Source: a virus
IMG/VR virus record: IMGVR_UViG_3300009425_000002
Span: 1 to 31,367 of that record
Length of the DNA stretch: 31,367 bases
Strand: one strand, 5' to 3'
A program made the translations under genes and the position numbers. Positions 23,922-31,124 of the stretch are shown here, in pieces (the stretch's first letter is position 1; every line of letters starts with the position of its first letter). Under the pieces are notes generated by a model. It searched no databases and was not told the DNA's origin. It worked only from the letters and a program-made list of their open reading frames with translations.

Positions 23922-23946
23922 TCATGTTATTAATTTAACAAACTAA

Positions 23947-24375
23947 ATATTTAACTTAAATTTTTCAATATTCAATACAAATAATAAAACAAAGTCAGAA
24001 AGAATCCTAAGAAACTGGTACTCAATAGATACAAGTGGAAAGGTAAAACACTTAGCTAGAAAACTTGAAGAAGTAACACTAGAACTTCTACAAAAGGAAG
24101 TAGGTGGTAACATACAAGTCTTAAATTTAGACCTCAATAATTGTCTATACTTGAATGAAGATGGTATGAATCTCAATATGGAGAGAAATTATCCTGCTAC
24201 AGTATTAATCAGATTAGCATTTCCTAATGCAGTACAATCATTTTTAGATGGTTATGCTTTGGGAACTATAGTTGTATGTTTTGAGGAGTATTCTCATGCT
24301 GATTACTGGTGTAGAGAAAAATCAGGATATAAAAACAATGTAGAAATACTACAAGATTTAATAAATAAAACTTGA
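23947..24375 (+). CDS. Hypothetical early protein without a standard start codon
   Basis: An open frame runs from 23947 (after TAA 23944-23946) to TGA 24373-24375. The first usual start is only TTG 24151 (74 codons). The 50-65 codons before it contain no stop and read like protein (SERILRNWYSIDTSGKVKHL, KLEEVTLELLQKE), so coding probably begins further upstream, perhaps at an ATA codon or through an unnoticed base change. The C-terminal half contains NYPATVLIRLAFPNAVQSFL and YALGTIVVCFEEY. No family is recognised. It is the first gene after the early promoter. Confidence 0.5.
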   Translation: MFNLNFSIFNTNNKTKSERILRNWYSIDTSGKVKHLARKLEEVTLELLQKEVGGNIQVLNLDLNNCLYLNEDGMNLNMERNYPATVLIRLAFPNAVQSFLDGYALGTIVVCFEEYSHADYWCREKSGYKNNVEILQDLINKT

Positions 24376-24405
24376 TGCTTATGAAACACAAATCCAACAT
24401 GGAAT

Positions 24406-24445
24406 AAAGAGATACTTAGGTGATAGCAGGTGTCTCTTTTTTTTT
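24406..24445 (+). terminator. Rho-independent terminator after the first early gene
   Basis: AAAGAGATAC (24406-24415) pairs with GTGTCTCTTT (24430-24439), a 10-bp stem including one G-U pair, and runs into nine T (24437-24445). It lies 14 bases before the NinG-like ATG. The early transcript may end or be attenuated here, and later genes may depend on read-through or another promoter. Confidence 0.8.
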
Positions 24446-24458
24446 GTACCTTATTCAA

Positions 24459-24851
24459 ATGGCAAGAAAAGTTAAAAGAAAAACATTAGTAAGAAAGTTA
24501 GATAGGATATTCAGTCTATATGTTAGGACTAGAGATTCTGATAAAACAGGTTATTGTCAATGCTGTACTTGTGGAAAGAAATTAAAGATAAAAGAAGTTC
24601 ATTGTGGTCATTTTATGAGTAGGAGACATATGATAACTAGATGGGATGAAGAAAATGTAGCTGCTCAATGTGCAGGATGTAATACATTTAGATCAGGAGA
24701 ACAATATAAGTTTGCATTATTTTTAAATGATAAATATAATACAGATAAGTCTAGTGAACTACTACAGAAATCAAGGGAAACAGCTAAATACTCTATTACA
24801 GATTTAGAAGAAATGATAGAACATTATAAAACTTTATTAGACAAACTATAA
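24459..24851 (+). CDS. ninG: NinG-like recombination nuclease
   Basis: A 130-residue protein matching the lambda NinG family: a basic N-terminus and a zinc module C33-x-C35-C36-x-C38. Then H48-C-G-H51-F-M-S-R-R-H57, 'TRWDEENV' and C71-x-x-C74-N. The H/N arrangement is an HNH-like nuclease site. NinG acts in phage recombination/Holliday-junction processing. An upstream in-frame start at 24420 lies within the terminator hairpin and is rejected; ATG 24459 begins the family's basic start. It is followed by ssDNA- and helicase-type genes, fitting a replication/recombination block. Confidence 0.85.
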   Translation: MARKVKRKTLVRKLDRIFSLYVRTRDSDKTGYCQCCTCGKKLKIKEVHCGHFMSRRHMITRWDEENVAAQCAGCNTFRSGEQYKFALFLNDKYNTDKSSELLQKSRETAKYSITDLEEMIEHYKTLLDKL

Positions 24852-24901
24852 TAGTTTATAATATTATTACTATATTAGCTGTAAGAAAAAACATTTAATT
24901 T

Positions 24902-25159
24902 ATGAGCATATATAAAAATAAAAGAGAAGAAGATACTGCTAAAGACAGTAAAATCACAGTACTTAATATAGAAGTAAAGCACCTCAGAACTCAACTTAGA
25001 GAACAAATTGAGGAGAATGTTGATCTACACAGATTAACAAAAGCTCTTAATCATGAAATCATGATGCAAAGAATGGAGCTTACATCTTTAAAAAAAAAAG
25101 AGAATCAAATTAATAACTTAAATCATACCTTTGATGGTATTCAAGAATATGAAAACTAG
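24902..25159 (+). CDS. Small coiled-coil protein
   Basis: An 85-residue, highly charged protein. Residues about 18-70 form a heptad-type coiled coil (VLNIEVKHLRTQLREQIEEN ... HEIMMQRMELTSLKKKENQI). No domain is recognised. It is preceded by a 50-base AT-rich gap and overlaps the next gene by 11 bases, so it may start the replication operon as a partner or dimerisation protein. Confidence 0.6.
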   Translation: MSIYKNKREEDTAKDSKITVLNIEVKHLRTQLREQIEENVDLHRLTKALNHEIMMQRMELTSLKKKENQINNLNHTFDGIQEYEN

Positions 25160-25616
25160 TACAATTAAATCAATTGCAGCAAATGGAAGTTGGTCAAATG
25201 GGACTCAAACTTTCAATAAATACACAGTAGAATTAGCTAATGGAGATATTCCAAACTTTTCAGCTATAGGTGAATTCAAAAGAAAAGTAGGAGATGTTAT
25301 CTACTACACCTTAGATGAAGATAAAAATTATGCTAAATTACAACAGACACCTCAAGATGCACCAGTACAGAACACACCAGTACAAAAGGCATCAGTAGGA
25401 GGAGGAATGACACAACAAGAATCTATTTCTAGAAGTGTTGCATGGAATAATGTTAGTCAGTTTATATTTTCTCAGGAATTTCAGAAATATAATGATGATA
25501 AAACAGAGGACAATGGGAAGCAATTAATCTTTTCAGTTAGACAACAAAAGATGATTAATCAAGCTGCTAGTGCTGCTAATATTATATATAAAGAATTATT
25601 AACTAAACCTGAATAA
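25149..25616 (+). CDS. Putative OB-fold, ssDNA-binding-like protein
   Basis: A 155-residue protein. The first 70 residues are a strand-rich domain (TIKSIAANGSWSNG, FNKYTVELANGD, KVGDVIYYTLDED) of OB-like pattern. The middle is a Pro/Gln/Gly linker (APVQNTPVQKASVGGG) and the C-terminal 60 residues are helical with QESISRSVAWNNVSQFIF. Proteins of this plan next to helicases in marine phages are often ssDNA-binding. The ATG at 25149 is chosen; a TTG at 25131 would add six residues. Assignment by fold style only. Confidence 0.5.
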   Translation: MKTSTIKSIAANGSWSNGTQTFNKYTVELANGDIPNFSAIGEFKRKVGDVIYYTLDEDKNYAKLQQTPQDAPVQNTPVQKASVGGGMTQQESISRSVAWNNVSQFIFSQEFQKYNDDKTEDNGKQLIFSVRQQKMINQAASAANIIYKELLTKPE

Positions 25617-25618
25617 TT

Positions 25619-25897
25619 ATGGCAAAACCTGATTTTGTTGCAGGTGTTTATGTAGAGGAATCTCCTAAAGACTTTGTAATAACAAAAATGAGATTAAGTG
25701 TGGAAAGATTTACACAATTTCTCCAAGATCCATATGTTAAAGATTTCTATAATAAAAATAATGGTTATCTTAACATGGATGTTTTAAAAAGTAAGAATGG
25801 TAAACTGTATATTCCATTCTCAGAATTTATACCTGAGAAAAAAGTTACAACAACTGATCACAATCCTGATAGAGAACTTGATGAAGTTCCTTTCTAA
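25619..25897 (+). CDS. Small protein with SSB-like acidic C-terminus
   Basis: A 92-residue protein, two bases after the previous gene. The core has 'GYLNMDVLKSKNGKLYIPFSEF', a strand-turn-strand unit with a basic turn, and the last residues are DRELDEVPF. Bacterial SSB ends in DDDIPF-type tips that recruit partner proteins, so the ending suggests recruitment of host or phage replication proteins. This resemblance is short and could be chance. It directly precedes the helicase. Confidence 0.5.
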   Translation: MAKPDFVAGVYVEESPKDFVITKMRLSVERFTQFLQDPYVKDFYNKNNGYLNMDVLKSKNGKLYIPFSEFIPEKKVTTTDHNPDRELDEVPF

Positions 25898-25909
25898 AAT
25901 AAATAAACA

Positions 25910-26827
25910 ATGATTCTAGACATGCAATCCCAACTTGAACTCATACATAAAATCAGAAATGGTGAAATCAAAGAGGGGTTAGGTCTAGGTATTAAATCAT
26001 TTGATACATATTTTAGATTTAAGGAAGAATTTGGAGTATTTTTAGGACATAGTAATGTTGGTAAAACACATTATTGTTTCTATTTAATGTTTTTATATTC
26101 TTATAGGCATGGACTTAGATGGTTGTGCTATAGTAGTGAAAATGAAGTTTACAGTAATATTAAAAGAATCATAGAGTTTAAGTGTGGTCTGCCTATTAAC
26201 AAGATTGATGAAGATGTATTGGAAAAGGAGAGTAAATGGGTGGACTCACATTTTAAGTTTATAGCAATTGATGATATACAAACTTATAAAACTCTACTAG
26301 AACTAGGATCTGATATTAAAAAGTCATGGGATTACAATGGTTTCCTAATTGATCCTTATAACTCACTAGCAAAAGACAGAGAATTATTTAGAAGTGTTGG
26401 AGGTCATGAATATGATTATACTGTATGCTCTGAATTTAGATTATTTTGTCATAAACATAAAGTAGCATTATGGTTAACTACACATGCTGTAACTGAGGCT
26501 TTGAGAAAAGTGCATTCTGCTCATCATGAATATGCAGGTTATCCTGTATGTCCTAAATTTTCAGATTGTGAAGGAGGGGGAAAGTTCTCAAATAGACCTA
26601 ATTTTTTTGTTTCTATTCATAGAATGGTTCAGCATCCTTTGGATTGGATGATTACAGAATTACATGTATTAAAAATAAAAGACACATCAACTGGTGGTAT
26701 GCCTACAACATTTCAATCACCAATAAAAATGAGATCTGTGATTAATAATGTAGGTTATAGTATTGAAGGAGAAAACATGAAGGATTTAATAGATGAATAT
26801 ACTAGAGAAAGCATTTCAAAAACATAG
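25910..26827 (+). CDS. DnaB-like/RecA-fold replicative helicase domain
   Basis: A 305-residue ATPase of the RecA/DnaB_C type. Walker A GHSNVGKTH at 46-54, catalytic-region SSENE at about 75-79, Walker B GFLIDPYNSL at 144-153, and a sensor-like LTTHAV at 189-194. An EGGGKFSNRPNFF loop follows at about 220-235, as DnaB-type helicases carry DNA-binding loops there. It lacks the N-terminal primase-interacting domain of bacterial DnaB, so it is a minimal helicase, and no phage primase is seen. The ATG at 25910 is used; residue 5 is an alternative. It overlaps the sigma-like gene by 35 bases. Confidence 0.85.
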   Translation: MILDMQSQLELIHKIRNGEIKEGLGLGIKSFDTYFRFKEEFGVFLGHSNVGKTHYCFYLMFLYSYRHGLRWLCYSSENEVYSNIKRIIEFKCGLPINKIDEDVLEKESKWVDSHFKFIAIDDIQTYKTLLELGSDIKKSWDYNGFLIDPYNSLAKDRELFRSVGGHEYDYTVCSEFRLFCHKHKVALWLTTHAVTEALRKVHSAHHEYAGYPVCPKFSDCEGGGKFSNRPNFFVSIHRMVQHPLDWMITELHVLKIKDTSTGGMPTTFQSPIKMRSVINNVGYSIEGENMKDLIDEYTRESISKT

Positions 26828-27290
26828 CACATGGATTAACATCTGTAAGAGCTTTGGTTTGAGCAGATACTATGCTGAAGATTTAGTAATGGAAATGTAT
26901 ATTAAACTAGATTATATTTGTAATGTTAAAGGAACTGATATAATTTACAGAAAAGAAGGACAAGATGATGATCTTAATTACTATTACATTTGGAAGATTC
27001 TTTATACAATGTTTCTCCAACTTAAAAAGAAACAAAGCAAAGTTAATTATATTGGAACAGAGATATTACAAAACATTGAAGGATCACAAGAAGTTGAGTT
27101 TAAAAAAATAGAGGATAAGTTTAACAAAGAGTTTAATAAATTACATTGGTATGATCAGAGAGTATTTGAAATTGTAGCAAGTGGAACTAAGATTAGTGAG
27201 CTGAGTAGAAAATCTACAATTACTTATATTAGTTTGTATAATACATATACAAAAGTTAAGAAGTTATTAAAGAATAAAATAGGATTATGA
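26793..27290 (+). CDS. RNA polymerase sigma factor-like protein
   Basis: A 165-residue protein. Residues 1-40 (KHSTWINICKSFGLSRYYAEDLVMEMYIKL) match the sigma-70 region 2 pattern, in which a helix pair ends in 'EDLVQEV'-like sequence. Residues about 118-163 (WYDQRVFEIVASGTKISELSRKSTITY) form a region-4-like helix-turn-helix. A linker with acidic and aromatic residues lies between. It may direct host polymerase to phage promoters. An alternative is another HTH protein of terminase/regulator type. ATG 26793 overlaps the helicase end by 35 bases. Confidence 0.65.
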   Translation: MNILEKAFQKHSTWINICKSFGLSRYYAEDLVMEMYIKLDYICNVKGTDIIYRKEGQDDDLNYYYIWKILYTMFLQLKKKQSKVNYIGTEILQNIEGSQEVEFKKIEDKFNKEFNKLHWYDQRVFEIVASGTKISELSRKSTITYISLYNTYTKVKKLLKNKIGL

Positions 27291-27460
27291 AACTGGGAGA
27301 TTTAGTAGAATTAATTATCAGAAAAATAACCTTTGGTTATGGAAAGACAATAGCAAAATCTGTAGCTACATTATTTGGTTACAAAGATTGTGGTTGTGAT
27401 AAAAGACAAGATGAAATGAATAAATATAAAATTACAAAAAATGGCATTGAGAAGTTATAG
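27287..27460 (+). CDS. Small Cys-containing protein conserved in flavobacterial phages
   Basis: A 57-residue protein. The ATG at 27287 overlaps the previous stop, and the TAG is at 27458-27460. The start MKLGDLVELIIRKITFGYGK and the later GYKDCGCDKRQDEMN resemble a short protein I know from Flavobacteriia phages. The C-G-C-x-x-R end may bind a metal, and the N-terminal part is amphipathic/membrane-associated. It overlaps the next gene by 20 bases. Function unknown. Confidence 0.65.
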   Translation: MKLGDLVELIIRKITFGYGKTIAKSVATLFGYKDCGCDKRQDEMNKYKITKNGIEKL

Positions 27461-27701
27461 TGAACAAGTAAAACAAAAGATGATTGAAATAGATTACCAA
27501 TCATTTGATAAGTTCCTTGAAATAATAGAAACTGGTTTTGGTGATAGAGATTTGCAAATAGTATATGAATTACATGCAAAGTATTTTTATCACAATTTTA
27601 ATATTCCTTGTGGATGTGGTGGAGCTAAAAAGATTGATGTAATAAATAACTGGATAGCTGATTTAAAAAAAGTTTTTGCTAATGGTGTTCAAGCCAAGTA
27701 G
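27441..27701 (+). CDS. Hypothetical protein with CGCGG motif
   Basis: An 86-residue helical protein: residues 1-55 amphipathic helices (SFDKFLEIIETGFGDRDLQI), then NIPCGCGGAKKIDVINNWIADL, a Cys-Gly turn followed by a helix. The two Cys in C-G-C-G-G could pair with those of a partner. It overlaps neighbours by 20 bases on both sides and is therefore a real operon member. No family is recognised. Confidence 0.6.
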   Translation: MALRSYSEQVKQKMIEIDYQSFDKFLEIIETGFGDRDLQIVYELHAKYFYHNFNIPCGCGGAKKIDVINNWIADLKKVFANGVQAK

Positions 27702-28158
27702 CTATGAAAATGAAGGGAACTGGAAGAAAGGATCTTTGTCTGAAGAAAAGTTTAGAACCTTCATGAATGAAATAGGAGTTGGTGCTGTAAAAACATCAGC
27801 TAGAGTTGACAAGTATGATCATGTAGATTTTATTGTTGGAGAGAATACTCCAGTAGATTTAAAAGGAGATAAAAATACAGATGCAGTTTGGTTAGAGATT
27901 AAGAATGTTTGGGGAGGTAAAGGATCTCTATATGGAAAGGCAAAATATATGGTAATAGAATATTTAGATATTAATACTTATATTTTTTATGATAGATTAG
28001 AATTAGTTAAGTATATTAAAAGATTCAAAGATGTATGTAAACACAAATCTGATTATCATTGTTTATATACTAGAAAAGGAAACAAAGATCAGATAGTAAA
28101 AGTTAAAGAAAAAGACATTAAACCATATGAAAAACATAGATTTCAATACAACATTTAA
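27682..28158 (+). CDS. PD-(D/E)XK-type endonuclease candidate
   Basis: A 158-residue protein. A helix (GSLSEEKFRTFMNEIG) is followed by a strand with D49 in 'YDHVDFIV', a turn with VDLKGDK, and then WLE72-I-K74-N with the E-x-K of the PD-(D/E)XK nuclease core. GKGSLYGKAKYMVIEY and a further strand/helix complete the fold. Such small nucleases in phages act in recombination, junction resolution or DNA end processing. The in-frame ATG at 27682 is preferred to the TTG at 27676. It overlaps both neighbours, as usual in this operon. The substrate is unknown. Confidence 0.65.
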   Translation: MVFKPSSYENEGNWKKGSLSEEKFRTFMNEIGVGAVKTSARVDKYDHVDFIVGENTPVDLKGDKNTDAVWLEIKNVWGGKGSLYGKAKYMVIEYLDINTYIFYDRLELVKYIKRFKDVCKHKSDYHCLYTRKGNKDQIVKVKEKDIKPYEKHRFQYNI

Positions 28159-28447
28159 AGCAAAAGATTTTGATAGAGAGTTAGTCAGTAAAAAACTAGA
28201 CAACTTAAAAGATCTACAGTATTTAGTTAATTCAGAATTAGTAAATAATCAGCTTAGCAAGTGGAGAGCTACTCAGCCTGATAATGAAAACTTAAATAAG
28301 TTTACTGAGGCTATGCTTAACATAGAGCTTTATGTAAATGAATTACAAAATGATAGGCATTTATTAATGCTAAGTATAGATGAATATAGATCAGATAAAA
28401 TAAGAGCAGTTGAAAGAGCTAGAAAAGCAGAGAGCAAAGAGGATTGA
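28127..28447 (+). CDS. Small helical hypothetical protein
   Basis: A 106-residue helical, coiled-coil-prone protein (FDRELVSKKLDNLKDLQYLV; FTEAMLNIELYVNELQ; SDKIRAVERARKAESKED). No motif is recognised. ATG 28127 overlaps the nuclease gene by 32 bases. It may be a partner or regulator of an adjacent nuclease. Confidence 0.6.
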   Translation: MKNIDFNTTFKAKDFDRELVSKKLDNLKDLQYLVNSELVNNQLSKWRATQPDNENLNKFTEAMLNIELYVNELQNDRHLLMLSIDEYRSDKIRAVERARKAESKED

Positions 28448-28691
28448 ATTATCAGTAGATTTACTCCTAGAAGATAGCAGTATATACTTTGCTGCTCAGG
28501 AAGAAATTGAAGGACTATTCATTGATCAGATAAACTTTATGTTTATGACATTTGATAAGTTACCTAACATGTATGAGGATGTACTTGTCAATTTCAAAGC
28601 CATAGATTTATATGCAATGGTAGTTTCAAAGAATTATCATGTAGCATATAGAACATTATATATTAACCTAGAATTAAAATTAGAAGAATGA
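28410..28691 (+). CDS. Small hypothetical early protein (TTG start)
   Basis: A 93-residue acidic helical protein with FIDQINFMFMTFDKLPNMYE, then FKAIDLYAMVVSKNYHVAYR. The frame has no ATG before residue 44 and the upstream part reads like protein, so TTG at 28410 is the likely start, overlapping the preceding gene by 38 bases. I know similar sequences from flavobacterial phages but no function. It overlaps the exonuclease start by four bases. Confidence 0.6.
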   Translation: MKELEKQRAKRIELSVDLLLEDSSIYFAAQEEIEGLFIDQINFMFMTFDKLPNMYEDVLVNFKAIDLYAMVVSKNYHVAYRTLYINLELKLEE

Positions 28692-29479
28692 AAAAAATAA
28701 CACTATTAGATGGTAAAACATATGACCAAGAAGAACTGGTAACAAAAGCATATGATGATGATTATTATTATGGCTACCTATCAAAGTTTGCATTGAGTTC
28801 ATCAGCAGTTAAAAACTTATTATCCTCACCTAAAACATACAAACATATTATGGAGTATGGATCACCAAGTTCTCAAGCATTAAGGGATGGATGGTTGGTG
28901 CATGCTTGTGTATTAGAGAATCATGTGTTCCAGGAGCAGATTTTTGTAGATGTACAATCAAAGAATACAAAGAAATATAAAGAGGCAGTTGCTGAACATG
29001 GCAAGGTGTTTACTATGAAAGAGAAACATGATGCTGAAAGATTAGCTGATGCTTTACTTAGAAATGAAATGGTATTAGAAAAACTAAACAACTCAGATTT
29101 TGAAGTAGCAGAAGTAGATACAATTAGATCTAAGTCAGGTATTGATTTCCCATTTAGAGCTAAGGCAGATATATTAGGAAACAACTCAACAATGTATGAT
29201 CTGAAAAGCACAAGCTCAATAGAGGGATGGAAGTATTCAGCTGATAAATATGGATATGATGCTCAAGCATTTATCTATGGTCAGGTTTGGGATATTCAGC
29301 CTGAAAATATAGGCTTTATTATTATAGACAAAGGATCACTTGATATAGGATATGCTCAAGTTACTGAGGAGTTTTACTTAAGAGGTGCTGCAAAAGTGTA
29401 TAGAGCTTTAGAAATTTATGAGGAATGGTTTATGACTGAAGCAGATTTAGATCAGTATTATTTAAATATAGAATTATGA
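28688..29479 (+). CDS. RecE/exonuclease VIII-like PD-(D/E)XK exonuclease
   Basis: A 263-residue nuclease of the PDDEXK/DUF3799 (RecE C-terminal) type. It would resect double-stranded ends to give single strands for recombination. Motifs in order: 'LSSSAVKNLLSSPKTYKH'; GWLVH72-A-C-V-LE77; FRAKAD161; YD171-LK173-ST; and Q193-A-F-I-Y197-G-Q, the 'Q-x-x-x-Y' helix. All metal-binding residues (H72, E77, D161, D171, K173) are present. No RecT-like annealing protein is recognised next to it; the ssDNA-binding-like genes at 25149-25897 could fill that role. ATGA coupling with the previous gene. Confidence 0.85.
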   Translation: MKKITLLDGKTYDQEELVTKAYDDDYYYGYLSKFALSSSAVKNLLSSPKTYKHIMEYGSPSSQALRDGWLVHACVLENHVFQEQIFVDVQSKNTKKYKEAVAEHGKVFTMKEKHDAERLADALLRNEMVLEKLNNSDFEVAEVDTIRSKSGIDFPFRAKADILGNNSTMYDLKSTSSIEGWKYSADKYGYDAQAFIYGQVWDIQPENIGFIIIDKGSLDIGYAQVTEEFYLRGAAKVYRALEIYEEWFMTEADLDQYYLNIEL

Positions 29480-29652
29480 AACATTACATACCAAAAGAAG
29501 ATTTAAGATATTACCTAAGAACTACAAAGAAAGACATAGATTTCCAACAAAGAGTACTCAGGTATTTCTGTTATGGATTTCCAATGTTTGCATTTTGGAG
29601 TGCTATGGCAATTAATTTTTTATTTTATATATTTACTGGAAAGGCAGGATAG
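29476..29652 (+). CDS. Small membrane-anchored protein
   Basis: A 58-residue protein, ATG 29476 overlapping the exonuclease stop. A charged N-terminus (residues 1-30, KTTKKDIDFQQRVLR) is followed by one hydrophobic segment of about 24 residues (CYGFPMFAFWSAMAINFLFY). A single inner-membrane anchor is predicted. Function unknown, perhaps tethering replication to the membrane. The next gene starts on the following base. Confidence 0.6.
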   Translation: MKHYIPKEDLRYYLRTTKKDIDFQQRVLRYFCYGFPMFAFWSAMAINFLFYIFTGKAG

Positions 29653-30150
29653 ATGATAATGAAAGTTTGTTGCAGATGTGAGATAGAGAAACCAAGATTT
29701 GAGTTTCATAAAAAGACAAGCAGTAAAGATGGATATGATAATAGATGTAAGGACTGTAAAAGAAATTACAATAAGACATGGGCAGAGAACAATAGAAATC
29801 ATGTCAGAGAATATAATAGAAATTTTGTAAGAAATCAAAGAAAAGATCCAGTTAAAAGAATGTACAAGAATCTAATGTCTAGGGCATCTAAGTTTAAACA
29901 AAAGAAAAGTTTAAAAGTAAACAAAAGCTATAAGGAAATATTAGGATGTACAAGAGAGTATTTAGGAAGATACATTGAAAGTAAGTTTGATGAGAATATG
30001 AACTGGAGTAATTATGGAGGTTATTGGGAAGTAGATCATGAGATAGAGTTGTTTAGATGTCATGATGTTGAGGACTTTGAATTAATAAATCACTTTACTA
30101 ATCTAAGACCATTAGAAAAGACAAAAAATAGAATGAGAAATTATGAGTAG
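29653..30150 (+). CDS. HNH endonuclease with N-terminal zinc ribbon
   Basis: A 165-residue protein. The N-terminal Zn-binding part is C6-x-x-C9 ... C32-x-x-C35 with 'F-x-F-H-K' and 'G-x-x-x-x-C-K-x-C'. The middle is basic and helical. The C-terminal HNH site is YWEVD128-H129-EIELF, H147-F-T-N150, L-R-P-L, then N159. The family cuts DNA as homing or packaging-associated nucleases; lying in the early operon and not beside terL, it looks like a free-standing/homing-type enzyme. ATGs at 29653 and 29659 are both possible. It overlaps the next gene by eight bases. Confidence 0.85.
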   Translation: MIMKVCCRCEIEKPRFEFHKKTSSKDGYDNRCKDCKRNYNKTWAENNRNHVREYNRNFVRNQRKDPVKRMYKNLMSRASKFKQKKSLKVNKSYKEILGCTREYLGRYIESKFDENMNWSNYGGYWEVDHEIELFRCHDVEDFELINHFTNLRPLEKTKNRMRNYE

Positions 30151-30424
30151 AAAAGATTATCCAGTTTGGACTGGAGTTATAAATTACTTTCCTGATGCTT
30201 TAATGGAAGTATCAAGAGTGAGTAAGATTGGAAATGACCAACATCATAAAGGCAAACCATTACATTGGGATAAGAGTAAGAGTATGGATCACCTAGATGC
30301 TTTAGCTAGACATCTACTGCAAGCAAAGCAAGATGATGATGATGGTGTATCACATTTAGCAAAAGTAGCATGGAGAGCTTTAGCAGCATTACAGGATTAC
30401 ATAGATAAGAATGGGAAAGATTAA
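30143..30424 (+). CDS. dATP/dGTP diphosphohydrolase N-terminal-domain-like (DUF5664) protein
   Basis: A 93-residue protein of the family often named dGTP_diPhyd_N/DUF5664. Its all-helical, MazG-like members hydrolyse purine dNTPs to the monophosphate. Visible: INYFPDALMEVSRVSKIGNDQHH, then HWDKSKSMDHLDALARHLLQ, then SHLAKVAWRALAAL, carrying the acidic and His residues of the family pattern. Relatives occur in phages that replace adenine by diaminopurine, but no PurZ or DatZ is seen here. A role in dNTP-pool control is more likely. It overlaps its Mom-like neighbour by 14 bases. Confidence 0.78.
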   Translation: MSRKDYPVWTGVINYFPDALMEVSRVSKIGNDQHHKGKPLHWDKSKSMDHLDALARHLLQAKQDDDDGVSHLAKVAWRALAALQDYIDKNGKD

Positions 30425-31118
30425 AAAAAGTTACATATTTTCAATACAAGACACTTTGTTTGGTCATAAAGAAGTTATAGGCTTTGGAAGTGATAATTTC
30501 TTTATTAGGGTTATAGAAAGAAACCTAGCTAATAAGATAATAAAAGAAAACCATTATAGTAAGAAGTTTTATAATCTTACCTATATACATCTAGGGGTGT
30601 ATGAAGAAGAAGAGTTAGTTGGTGTACTTCAGTATGGTTATGCTATGAATCCAGCTAGTTGCTCAAGTGTTGTAGAAGGGACAGAGACTAATCAATACTT
30701 AGAACTAAATAGGATGTGGCTAAGTGATAAAATAAAACTTGAATACCCAGAAAGTAGGGCTATTAGTTATTCAATAAAATATATAAGAAGAAAATATCCT
30801 AAAATAAAATGGATACAATCTTTTGCAGATGAAAGATGTGGTGGCTTTGGCATAGTTTATCAAGCCTGTACTTTTTCTTATTATGGGGAACATAGAAGTA
30901 ACTTTTGGGAATTAGAAGGGAATGTTTATCATAATATTACAATGACAGTATCAAAGGAATCTAAAAGATATGAAGGTGAGGCTAGGTATCTGCAAGAGAA
31001 CAAGGAAAGGGCTAAAAGATTAAACCTAAGGCAGTTTAGATATATTAAGTTCATAGATCAAAGAGAAAAGAAGAAGTGCCTTTTAAAAGAACAAGATTAC
31101 CCAAAACATTATAAATAA
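30411..31118 (+). CDS. mom: Mom-like DNA base modification protein
   Basis: A 235-residue, GNAT-like protein similar in size and motif order to phage Mu Mom (about 240 residues), which adds a methylcarbamoyl group to adenine in DNA and protects it from restriction. Motifs: ENHYSKKFY near 46-54, a strand with 'ELVGVLQYGYAMNP', LELNRMWLSD at 97-106, IKWIQSFADERCGG at 132-145, and GIVYQACTFSYYGEH. The last 55 residues are basic (DNA contact). No Com-type regulator is seen. It probably marks the phage genome against host endonucleases; the exact chemistry is inferred. Confidence 0.82.
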   Translation: MGKIKKSYIFSIQDTLFGHKEVIGFGSDNFFIRVIERNLANKIIKENHYSKKFYNLTYIHLGVYEEEELVGVLQYGYAMNPASCSSVVEGTETNQYLELNRMWLSDKIKLEYPESRAISYSIKYIRRKYPKIKWIQSFADERCGGFGIVYQACTFSYYGEHRSNFWELEGNVYHNITMTVSKESKRYEGEARYLQENKERAKRLNLRQFRYIKFIDQREKKKCLLKEQDYPKHYK

Positions 31119-31124
31119 ATAAAA

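Larger units (their letters stand above)
23781..23946. other. Very AT-rich spacer, origin/regulatory candidate
   Basis: 166 bases, nearly all A/T, with alternating TA tracts, a 13-base direct repeat, a short hairpin (TACTTA 23819-23824 / TAAGTA 23831-23836) and a promoter-like site. It divides late (lysis) from early (replication) genes. Such a region could melt easily and serve as a replication origin; no perfect DnaA box (TTATNCACA) was seen. No tRNA or other RNA gene is recognised. A terminator for the lysis genes is not evident. Confidence 0.5.

Noticed and set aside
23781-23946. tRNA or structured RNA gene in the AT-rich spacer
   Set aside because: No cloverleaf, CCA end or stable G/C stems; the sequence is nearly pure A/T.
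24420-24458. Earlier start for the NinG-like gene at 24420
   Set aside because: The extension is encoded by the terminator hairpin and its T-run; ATG 24459 begins the family's usual basic N-terminus.
30143-30424. Diaminopurine (Z) genome system
   Set aside because: Only the diphosphohydrolase-like gene is present; no PurZ-, DatZ- or dedicated polymerase-like gene is seen.
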